The notes under the pieces are model-generated. The model ran no database searches and had not been told where the DNA came from. It saw only the letters and a list, made by a program, of their open reading frames with translations. This document shows, piece by piece, positions 1-5,768 of a stretch of 8,254 nt of DNA (positions are counted from its first letter, which is position 1; every line of letters starts with the position of its first letter). A program made the translations under genes and the position numbers. The stretch is from Treponema sp. (lineage in GTDB: Bacteria > Spirochaetota > Spirochaetia > Treponematales > Breznakiellaceae), in the NCBI GenBank assembly GCA_031254175.1, contig JAIRUY010000241.1:1-8254 (forward strand), given 5' to 3'.

Positions 1-442
1 TCGCTGAATTATCAGGCAAAGACTTTATTAACTCAATTATTTCCCTGTCTCTGTCCATGTCTATATGAAGCGCAGGACGATCAATCTGAACAAAAGAAAC
101 CGTAATTTTTTTTCTAAACAATAAATCAAACAATGAAAAACGGAATCTTGTCCGTGAAACGGTTAAAATCTCATTTTCATTTTTTAAAAGTTTAAGGCCT
201 CTGATATCAAAAGAATTAAAAAACGCGGGACGGATTGATGAATAACGTATTTCCATTCCTGTATAGTTTTCCAGTTTTTCAATTAAGTTATTGCGAAAAT
301 TTGCCATTGCTTCGCTCAGAGCGAGTTGTAACGGCCGCATGGCAATGGCTGACAGGGTAATTAAACCTATAAAAATGAGAATTTTCACATAAATTGAACG
401 AGAAACTAGCTTTTTTCCGTTCTTTTCAACAAAAATTGACAA
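1..442 (-). CDS. TamB/AsmA-like envelope protein, N-terminal part (runs off left edge)
   Basis: The minus strand is open from a TTG at 442-440 to the window edge, giving 147 codons. Residues 19-35 form one hydrophobic segment (VKILIFIGLITLSAIAM) after a basic N-terminus, so this is an inner-membrane signal anchor with the rest in the periplasm. Beyond it come stretches such as YTGMEIRYSSIRPAFFNSFDIRG and LLFRKKITVSFVQIDRPALHID. They have the rhythm of the start of AsmA/TamB proteins, in which a beta-rich groove begins with a description of a membrane-proximal layer. TamB-type proteins work with BamA/TamA-family proteins in outer-membrane assembly or lipid transfer; T. pallidum TP0325, beside bamA, is the comparison I have in mind, from memory. 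The TTG start is chosen because AGGG lies 7 nt upstream; GTG at codon 19 or ATG at codon 35 would cut off or shorten the anchor. Coding is near certain; the family assignment is by pattern and less sure. Confidence 0.72.
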   Translation of the reverse strand, partial: MSIFVEKNGKKLVSRSIYVKILIFIGLITLSAIAMRPLQLALSEAMANFRNNLIEKLENYTGMEIRYSSIRPAFFNSFDIRGLKLLKNENEILTVSRTRFRFSLFDLLFRKKITVSFVQIDRPALHIDMDRDREIIELIKSLPDNSA

Positions 443-474
443 ATTCCTACCCTGAAAATGATTACTTTCTATAA

Positions 475-504
475 AGTATAACACTTAAAAAGGATGAAAG
501 TCAC
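475..504 (-). promoter_or_regulatory. Promoter of the TamB-like gene
   Basis: On the minus strand an extended -10 (TG-T-TATACT, 483-475) lies 18 bp downstream of a GTGACT -35 (504-499, 4 of 6 matches to TTGACA). It sits about 33 nt before the TTG start, leaving room for a short leader with its AGGG ribosome site. This is consensus matching only. Confidence 0.5.
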
Positions 505-518
505 TTTTTCCGCCGACT

Positions 519-545
519 TTGTAAGGTGATTTTCAGATTTATCAT
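519..545 (+). promoter_or_regulatory. Weak candidate promoter for tmk
   Basis: TTGTAA (519-524) and TATCAT (540-545) match sigma-70 boxes at 4 and 5 of 6 positions, but the spacer is only 15 bp. It would give a leader of about 30 nt. No better plus-strand pair was found in the divergent gap. A TTGACA at 436-441 has no acceptable -10 at the right distance. Confidence 0.25.
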
Positions 546-582
546 TGAAATTTATTTATCATCATGCTAAAGTTTTATTCCG

Positions 583-1224
583 ATGGACATAATCCGCAAT
601 TTTGTTGTATTGGAAGGCGGCGATGGCAGCGGTACAACTACCCAATTAGCAATGCTGACAGAGCGCCTAAAAAACACCCAAAAACTGCCCTTTTTCCCTA
701 CTTTTGAACCCACCGACGGAAAAATCGGACTCATCATACGCGCCGCTTTAAAAAAAGAAATTATTCTTAACCCAGAAACTATCTGTTTCCTTTTCGCAGC
801 CGACCGCAATGAACACCTGTACGAAAAAGACGGTATCATTGAACGCGCCGCCCGCGGCGGATTGGTAATCAGCGACAGATATTTTTTGTCTTCTCTTGTT
901 TATCAGGGAATTGAATGTGGAGATGAATTACCGGAAATTGCCAATTCGCGTTTTCCTGCACCAGAGATTACCATTTTTTTTGATATAAAGCCGGAAATTG
1001 CCATTGAACGCATAAAAAGCCGCCCTTCCCGCGAAATCTACGAACACCTCGATTTTCAGAAAAAAGTCCATGAAAAGTACTTGTCCGTTTTGAAGAATTT
1101 CACTGAAAAAGGCGGGCGGGTGGAAATTATTGACGCCTCAGAAGAAGCTTCAAAAATCGCGGACAAAGTATGGAGCATAATCTCCCAAATGCCGATATTT
1201 ATTCAAAGTGAAAGTTTTCTTTAA
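583..1224 (+). CDS. tmk: Thymidylate (dTMP) kinase with an altered P-loop
   Basis: Phosphorylates dTMP to dTDP in the cytoplasm, an essential step to dTTP. The 213-residue length is normal for the family. The N-terminus FVVLEGGDGSGTTTQ (residues 7-21) is the P-loop, FEPTDGKIG (41-49) matches the usual REPGG region, SDRYFLSSLVYQG (97-109) is the DR(Y/H) motif, and residues 143-158, with arginines 143, 147 and 150, fit the LID. The odd point is residue 18: the Walker A lysine of GxGK[TS] is threonine here. ATG 583 is the only plausible start, since an in-frame TAA lies at 568-570; no Shine-Dalgarno is visible before it. The last 17 bp overlap the next gene, implying one transcript. The family call is secure; activity with the altered loop is inferred from the otherwise complete set of motifs. 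Confidence 0.93.
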   Translation: MDIIRNFVVLEGGDGSGTTTQLAMLTERLKNTQKLPFFPTFEPTDGKIGLIIRAALKKEIILNPETICFLFAADRNEHLYEKDGIIERAARGGLVISDRYFLSSLVYQGIECGDELPEIANSRFPAPEITIFFDIKPEIAIERIKSRPSREIYEHLDFQKKVHEKYLSVLKNFTEKGGRVEIIDASEEASKIADKVWSIISQMPIFIQSESFL

Positions 1225-1816
1225 AACAGCCGTTTTCCTCGTTTTAATTTCCGCGGCAATTCCTGCGAACGGATACTTTGTTACTTACAAGGAGCAGTAC
1301 TACAGGCTTTTCCATCTTCATTATGTTCAATACCCCGATGATTCGATGGAGAATATCTACTGGCTGGAACAGGCTTTAAAGGCTGATTTTGCGAATCCTC
1401 TTTACGCTCTGGCGCTCATTGAAGATGAAACTCAATGGGAAAAATACCGCTATCTTTTTACCATGCATATTTATCTAAAGCTCATAGAACAATACCTTTT
1501 TCTCGGCAACAAATGGAATAAACGAAATGCTTACTTTTACAATGCTCCGTGGAGAGACCAAAATCTTGAAAGCCTTGAAACCGCGGAAACCTGCTACCGT
1601 ACCGCTCTTTACTATTGGGATGAGGCTGTCGCATGGGCCGAAAAAGCCAACGGAAGGCGTTTCAGATGGATAAACCTGCAAAAAGTTCAATACTGGGAAG
1701 ATGAAGCTTTCAGGATTGAAAACGGCACTCTAAACTACGGAAGAACCATAAGGCGGGAGCTTGCATCTTTAGAGAGAGTACGGGAAAGATTCCAGAAAAT
1801 GGAAAACTGGTATTAG
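1208..1816 (+). CDS. Exported aromatic-rich helical protein of unknown function
   Basis: I do not recognise this 202-residue protein. Residues 1-20 are a classical signal peptide (MKVFFKTAVFLVLISAAIPA, cleavage near A20). There is no lipobox cysteine, so a soluble periplasmic or secreted protein is expected. The mature part has nine tryptophans and about twenty tyrosines and reads as amphipathic helices. The segments NIYWLEQALKADFANPLYAL (49-68) and residues 119-147 resemble TPR or TPR-like helical pairs, with a charged helix at the C-terminus (residues 181-199). GTG 1208 is chosen because it places the signal peptide at the very N-terminus, and an in-frame stop at 1178-1180 leaves no earlier usable start. 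It overlaps tmk by 17 bp in another frame and lacks a clear ribosome site, so translational coupling to tmk is likely. Coding is supported by the intact signal peptide and the tight packing; function is open. Confidence 0.82.
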   Translation: MKVFFKTAVFLVLISAAIPANGYFVTYKEQYYRLFHLHYVQYPDDSMENIYWLEQALKADFANPLYALALIEDETQWEKYRYLFTMHIYLKLIEQYLFLGNKWNKRNAYFYNAPWRDQNLESLETAETCYRTALYYWDEAVAWAEKANGRRFRWINLQKVQYWEDEAFRIENGTLNYGRTIRRELASLERVRERFQKMENWY

Positions 1817-1840
1817 GGCAAGATTAAAACAACTCGCCCT
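1815..1840. terminator. Hairpin at the convergent gene ends, possible weak bidirectional terminator
   Basis: AGGGCAAG (1815-1822) faces CTCGCCCT (1833-1840) across a 10-nt loop. In the minus-strand RNA the stem is 8 bp with one G-U pair; in the plus-strand RNA one pair is A-C. It overlaps the stop of the exported-protein gene, and the stop of ligA lies in the loop side. Only GTTTT follows on the plus strand and no T-run on the minus strand, so termination strength is doubtful. Confidence 0.35.
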
Positions 1841-3806
1841 GTTTTGGCGCAGTATCTTTTTGAGAACCGGAAATCAAAGCAAGAAAATCATTCTCATCAA
1901 TTATTTTAATTCCCAACTCGCGCGCCTTTTTATTTTTTGAAGAGCCTGAAGCGGGATCGTTTGTAACAAGATATGAAAGCCCCTTTACTACGGAAGATTT
2001 TGCCTGCGCGCCTTGAGCCTTGATTTTCTCTTCCGCTTCGCTTCTTTTTATGGATTTCATCTCACCGGTAAAACAAAAAGAAAGTCCCCGCAAGCCTAAA
2101 GATTCTTCCGGCGCAGGCGAAGCAATCGTTATCACGCCTGTTTTTAAAACGGCATCCATTTCGTCCGCACATTCTTTTAATCCTTCGGCAATTACGGCGG
2201 CAGTAATCTCTCCAATTCCATGAATGGCGGCCAGGTCTTTTATTTCGGCATCTTTTAATTTTTCAAGAGTATTAAAACCGGCGGCGGAAATTTTTTCCAT
2301 TGTGGTTTCCGCAATTCCTTCCATGTCAAAACCCGCGACAAACACGGCAAGGGAAAGATCGCGTTTTGTCCGGATATGGCGGATTACCTTTGCGGCGGAA
2401 AGTTCTCCCATTCTGTCGTATTCGGCAAGTTCTCCGGCAGTCAGCGTGTACAGATCGTTTATATTTCTGACCCTGTTTTTTTCAAAAAGCTGTTTTAAAA
2501 GTTTTTCTCCAAGTTCGCGGATATCAAGAACCGAAACCCATTTTTCAAGCCTGTGTAAAAGTTTCTTAGGGCACTTTTGGTTTGGGCAGTAAAGTTTTGT
2601 ACCCGCATCAATTAATCCGGCATTGCAAACACGGCAGATTTCGGGGAAAATGATTTCTTTTTTTTCTGTGTCCGTTGATACCGGCGCAAGCCCTTCGATT
2701 TTGGGAATTATCTCTCCGCGCTTTACAACAGAAACAGTTGAACCGATTTTTAATCCCAAAGACCTTATCATATCCGGATTGTTAAGATTTGCCCGCTTGA
2801 CCGTTGTTCCGGCAAGGCGAACCGGATCTATTATGCCTATAGGGGTATATGTCGCCCCTGATTCACTCCATTCAATTTCCCGTAAAATACTGAACGCTGT
2901 TTCAAGTTCAAACTTAAAAGCTATTTGTTTTTCAGGCCGGGCTTTTCGAAGATCCGCCATATCGATTTCAATGTCTTTTACTACAAGGCCGTCAATGTCA
3001 AACGGAAGCGATTCCCGCAGGCCGGCTGTTTCATCACGATAGTTAATTATGTCCTGCGCGGCAGTAAAGACCCTTGTTTCCGTTGTATTAAATACGCGCT
3101 TTTTAAGCCATTCTATTTTCTGTATTTCGTTTTTAAAAAAATGATCATCATCCGGTGAAGAGGCATCATAAACGAAAACCTCTAAATCTTCGCAGCCCTG
3201 TCCGTCTTTGCGGCGCATAATCCCATTGGCGGCATTGCGGCAGTTTGCTTTTGACTGATATTTACTGTTTCGGACATCACGAGTCATTATCACTTCTCCC
3301 CTTACGCCGCCTGAAAATGGAACATCCATTTTTTCAACAACTCCGGTCATGCGCCGCGCATTTGCGGTTATTTCATCACCTGTAATGCCGTCTCCCCGCG
3401 TAACAGCGCGGAGGAGATTCCCGTTTTCATACTGAATTTCAAGGCTTGCGCCGTCCATTTTATACTGAACAATGAACTGTTTCGTTAACCCTTCATTGTT
3501 TTTGGTTAACGCATTGCCGGAATCCTGTGTTTTCATCCCCATTTTTTTCGCCCAGTCAAGAAATTCACAAATATTGGACGCTTTATCCTGACTTCCCATA
3601 GGTATCAGGTGAGCGGCTTTCGGAAAACCGTCAATATTGTAACCTGTACCCACTTTTTGAAGTATCTGGCTTTCAGGAGCTATAGATTTTAACTCATCCC
3701 ATAGAAGATCAAACTCCCCGTCTGAAATTTCCGCTTCTCCGTCATAGTACGAAGCTTGATATTTTTGTATCAGCCTTTCGAGTTCAAAAATCCGTTCGTT
3801 TTCCAT
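1824..3806 (-). CDS. ligA: NAD-dependent DNA ligase LigA
   Basis: Seals nicks in DNA using NAD+, in replication and repair. The 660 residues carry the full bacterial layout: domain Ia (about 1-65, ending EISDGEFDLLWDEL), the nucleotidyltransferase core with adenylated lysine K116 in YKMDG, R137 in TRGDG, E171 in RGE, K277 in IDGLVVK and K298 in FKF, then the OB fold, a Cys4 zinc finger (C391, C394, C407, C412), helix-hairpin-helix repeats (for example IHGIGEIT near 528) and a BRCT domain (about 572-646). Several positions near the NAD site differ from E. coli LigA: Q114 for E113, F32 for Y35, and MGSQDKA where MLSLDNA is usual. A TGA lies two codons before the ATG, so the start is fixed; there is no Shine-Dalgarno, and a -10-like box lies 12 nt upstream. 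It converges with the tmk pair, 7 bp apart. Confidence 0.96.
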   Translation of the reverse strand: MENERIFELERLIQKYQASYYDGEAEISDGEFDLLWDELKSIAPESQILQKVGTGYNIDGFPKAAHLIPMGSQDKASNICEFLDWAKKMGMKTQDSGNALTKNNEGLTKQFIVQYKMDGASLEIQYENGNLLRAVTRGDGITGDEITANARRMTGVVEKMDVPFSGGVRGEVIMTRDVRNSKYQSKANCRNAANGIMRRKDGQGCEDLEVFVYDASSPDDDHFFKNEIQKIEWLKKRVFNTTETRVFTAAQDIINYRDETAGLRESLPFDIDGLVVKDIEIDMADLRKARPEKQIAFKFELETAFSILREIEWSESGATYTPIGIIDPVRLAGTTVKRANLNNPDMIRSLGLKIGSTVSVVKRGEIIPKIEGLAPVSTDTEKKEIIFPEICRVCNAGLIDAGTKLYCPNQKCPKKLLHRLEKWVSVLDIRELGEKLLKQLFEKNRVRNINDLYTLTAGELAEYDRMGELSAAKVIRHIRTKRDLSLAVFVAGFDMEGIAETTMEKISAAGFNTLEKLKDAEIKDLAAIHGIGEITAAVIAEGLKECADEMDAVLKTGVITIASPAPEESLGLRGLSFCFTGEMKSIKRSEAEEKIKAQGAQAKSSVVKGLSYLVTNDPASGSSKNKKARELGIKIIDENDFLALISGSQKDTAPKQGELF

Positions 3807-3807
3807 A

Positions 3808-3830
3808 GGTCAAATATTATCATATTGACC
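3808..3830. repeat. Inverted repeat between ligA and the small basic gene, operator-like
   Basis: GGTCAA (3808-3813) and TTGACC (3825-3830) are perfect 6-bp inverted arms with an 11-bp AT-rich centre. One arm ends 2 bp before the ligA ATG; the other is the -35 box of the plus-strand promoter. The ligA -10-like box lies in the centre. A dimeric repressor bound here would cover both start regions. No regulator is identified. Confidence 0.5.
3819..3824 (-). promoter_or_regulatory. Possible -10 box of ligA, implying a near-leaderless mRNA
   Basis: TATGAT on the minus strand (5 of 6 matches to TATAAT) ends 12 nt before the ligA ATG. Transcription would begin about 5 nt before the ATG, which agrees with the lack of any Shine-Dalgarno. 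No good -35 is present at 16-18 bp upstream, where an A9 tract lies. Confidence 0.35.
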
Positions 3831-3853
3831 TTTTTTTTTCATTACTGCATAAT
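3825..3853 (+). promoter_or_regulatory. Strong promoter of the small basic gene and perhaps the phosphofructokinase
   Basis: TTGACC (3825-3830) and CATAAT (3848-3853) each match the sigma-70 consensus at 5 of 6 positions with an optimal 17-bp spacer. Nine of the spacer bases are an unbroken T run (3831-3839). Expected initiation is near 3860, giving a leader of about 45 nt. Confidence 0.65.
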
Positions 3854-3862
3854 CACATTTGT

Positions 3863-3878
3863 GGCGGCAGGAGCCGTC
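3863..3878 (+). promoter_or_regulatory. Leader hairpin with an AGGA loop
   Basis: GGCGGC (3863-3868) pairs with GCCGTC (3873-3878), 6 bp with one G-U, closing a 4-nt AGGA loop. It lies in the predicted 5' leader of the small basic gene, about 16 nt before its real ribosome site AGGAGA (3895-3900). It could be an mRNA-stability element or a control site; no T-run suitable for termination follows. Confidence 0.4.
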
Positions 3879-3905
3879 CTTTATTCCATGCCATAGGAGA
3901 GTTAA

Positions 3906-3995
3906 GTGCCCTGCGGAAGAAAACGCAAACTGCGAAAAATCGCTACTCATAAACGCAAGAAAAAACTTCGGAAAAACAGACATAAAAACAAATAA
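3906..3995 (+). CDS. 29-residue basic peptide of the AURKAIP1/COX24 (bS22/mS38-like) ribosomal type
   Basis: A gene too short for normal ORF calling. GTG 3906 follows AGGAGA (3895-3900) with 5 nt spacing and is preceded directly by an in-frame TAA, so the start is fixed. The product begins MPCGRKRKLRKIATHKRKKK and ends LRKNRHKNK; 17 of 29 residues are Lys or Arg. This matches, from memory, the short bacterial proteins annotated as AURKAIP1/COX24 domain-containing in Bacteroidetes and spirochaetes, which share the MP-GRKRKR-KMATHKRKKRLRKNRHK pattern. Relatives are mitoribosomal mS38 and mycobacterial bS22, which bind 16S rRNA near the decoding region of the small subunit, so a ribosome-bound role is expected. 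It has its own strong promoter and lies 63 bp before the phosphofructokinase gene, with no terminator between, so read-through is possible. Confidence 0.88.
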   Translation: MPCGRKRKLRKIATHKRKKKLRKNRHKNK

Positions 3996-4058
3996 CTGCC
4001 ATTACGCCGTTGCTTGTATTAAATATTTAAAATGCTAATCATTTTCTTGGAGTAAAAA

Positions 4059-5720
4059 ATGAATGTTTCCACGTTACAGAAGGTTCGCTACGGCTATAAA
4101 CCTAAGTTGCCTCTTACTTTGTCCGGTTCAACCGAAGGCATCACTGTCGAGTTTGGCTCTCCCACTGAAGCAATTTCCGACAGGGAAGAAATCAAAGAGA
4201 TTTTCAAAAACACATACGGAAAGCCAATTGCCTCATTCATTATTAAGGGAAAAAACGATAAAATCCGCCGTGAATTAAAAGTAGGCGTAATTCTTTCAGG
4301 AGGCCAGGCGCCCGGCGGTCACAATGTTATCGCCGGCCTTTTTGACGGCCTAAAAAAAGGGAATCCCGGTTCTGTCCTCTACGGCTTTAAGAGAGGACCC
4401 AGCGGGCTTCTTGATAACAAAACCGTCATTCTTACAGAGGAGATTATTGATAATTACCGCAACACCGGCGGCTTTGATATAATTGGTTCGGGACGGACAA
4501 AAATTGAAACACCTGATCAATTCGCTTCTTCGCTTGAGACTGCGAAAAAATTAAATCTTGACGCGGTTGTTGTAATCGGCGGAGATGATTCAAATACAAA
4601 CGCAGCTCTTCTCGCCGAATATTTTATTTCCAACGGTTCTTCAACACAGGTAATCGGCTGCCCTAAAACCATAGACGGCGATTTAAAGAACGAACATATC
4701 GAAACGTCATTTGGTTTTGACACTGCCTGTAAAACCTACTCGGAGCTTATCGGAAATCTTTGCCGCGATACAAACAGCGCAAAAAAATACTGGCACTTTG
4801 TAAAATTAATGGGACGCGCCGCAAGCCATATCGCGCTTGAATGCGCCCTGCAAACCCAGCCGAACATCTGCCTCATTTCCGAAGAAGTCGAGGCAAAAAA
4901 TCTTTCCCTTGATAAAATTGTTGAGCAAATATGCGCTTCAATTGTCAAGCGCGCCGAAAACGGCGATAATTTCGGCATAGTTTTAATACCGGAAGGTCTT
5001 GTTGAATTTATTCCGGAAATAAAAAAACTGATAGAAGAACTAAATGACACAATGGCGGGAGAAGACGGAGCATTTTCTTCGATTACAAATTTTAACGACC
5101 GGTTAAACTGGTTTTCAGGCAGGCTTTCTGATATTTCCCTTGGGATTTTAAAAACGCTTCCCGCTGAAATTGCGCAGCAATTCCTTATGGACAGGGATCC
5201 TCACGGAAATGTTCAGGTTTCCAGAATAGAAACCGAAAAACTGCTGGTCGGTATGGTAGAAAAAAAGCTGAGTATCCTGAAAGAAAGAAAACAGTATAAC
5301 GGGAAATTCTCGGCTCTTACCCATTTTTTCGGCTATGAAGGCCGCTGCGCGTTTCCGTCCAATTTTGACGCCGACTATTGTTACAGCCTCGGTTACAGCG
5401 CATTTGTGCTCATCGCGTCTGGATTGACAGGCTATCTTTCCAGCGTAAAAAACCTTACAGCTCCTGCCGACAAATGGATTGCAGGCGGAGTTCCCCTGAC
5501 AATGATGATGAATCTCGAACAGCGCCATGGCTCAAAAAAACCTGTCATCAGAAAAGCGTTAGTCGATTTAAACGGAAAACCTTTTAAAACTTTTGAAAGT
5601 AACCGCGGACAGTGGGCGGAAAAAACCTCCTTTCTTGTTCCCGGCCCAATTCAATATTTCGGTCCGTCTGAGGTTTGTGATAATACAACCGTAACCCTCA
5701 GCCTTGAACACTGTTCTTAA
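4059..5720 (+). CDS. pfp: Pyrophosphate-dependent 6-phosphofructokinase, long form
   Basis: Converts fructose 6-phosphate to fructose 1,6-bisphosphate with PPi as donor, reversibly, in glycolysis and gluconeogenesis. The 553 residues fit the long PFK group of plants and spirochaetes (T. pallidum TP0542 and B. burgdorferi BB0020, from memory). Motifs in order: [10 protein letters not shown] (80-89), GGDDSNTNA (174-182), PKTIDGDL (202-209), [11 protein letters not shown] (251-261), PEGL (311-314) and GYEGR (425-429). The second aspartate in GGDD and the lysine of PKTIDxD mark PPi rather than ATP use. About 70 residues precede the first core strand, and there are long insertions after residue 320, both usual for this group. 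ATG 4059 has GGAG (4049-4052) 6 nt upstream. It follows the small basic gene by 63 bp and lies 48 bp before the DUF4139 gene. Confidence 0.95.
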   Translation: MNVSTLQKVRYGYKPKLPLTLSGSTEGITVEFGSPTEAISDREEIKEIFKNTYGKPIASFIIKGKNDKIRRELKVGVILSGGQAPGGHNVIAGLFDGLKKGNPGSVLYGFKRGPSGLLDNKTVILTEEIIDNYRNTGGFDIIGSGRTKIETPDQFASSLETAKKLNLDAVVVIGGDDSNTNAALLAEYFISNGSSTQVIGCPKTIDGDLKNEHIETSFGFDTACKTYSELIGNLCRDTNSAKKYWHFVKLMGRAASHIALECALQTQPNICLISEEVEAKNLSLDKIVEQICASIVKRAENGDNFGIVLIPEGLVEFIPEIKKLIEELNDTMAGEDGAFSSITNFNDRLNWFSGRLSDISLGILKTLPAEIAQQFLMDRDPHGNVQVSRIETEKLLVGMVEKKLSILKERKQYNGKFSALTHFFGYEGRCAFPSNFDADYCYSLGYSAFVLIASGLTGYLSSVKNLTAPADKWIAGGVPLTMMMNLEQRHGSKKPVIRKALVDLNGKPFKTFESNRGQWAEKTSFLVPGPIQYFGPSEVCDNTTVTLSLEHCS

Positions 5721-5768
5721 TATGTGTCCGCGGACTTAAATTTTTTGTCTTTTGGAGGGTAGAGGGTT

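Noticed and set aside
436..464. Perfect TTGACA -35 (436-441) pointing toward tmk
   Set aside because: The hexamer 17 bp downstream is TGATTA, a poor -10, and the site lies over the start codon of the divergent TamB-like gene.
2020..3158. Several plus-strand open frames inside ligA
   Set aside because: They are antisense to a complete, motif-rich ligase, have no ribosome sites, and encode Ser/Phe-rich sequence typical of shadow frames.
3808..3839. GGTCAA/TTGACC plus T9 on the plus strand as an intrinsic terminator
   Set aside because: No plus-strand gene lies upstream (the region is antisense to ligA), the stem is weak with an 11-nt loop, and the right arm and T tract fit better as -35 and spacer of a promoter.
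3888..3896. Two-codon upstream ORF (ATG CCA TAG) touching the ribosome site of the small basic gene
   Set aside because: It has no ribosome site of its own and is easily explained by chance in a 45-nt leader.
4010..4033. TTGCTT and TAAAAT before pfp as a separate promoter
   Set aside because: The spacer is only 12 bp; no acceptable pair was found, so transcription from the 3825-3853 promoter is as likely.
5726..5735. Perfect palindrome GTCCGCGGAC followed by TTAAATTTTTT after pfp, resembling a terminator
   Set aside because: The palindrome has no room for a loop; a folded RNA would keep only a 3-bp stem. It may be chance or a protein site, so no terminator is called.
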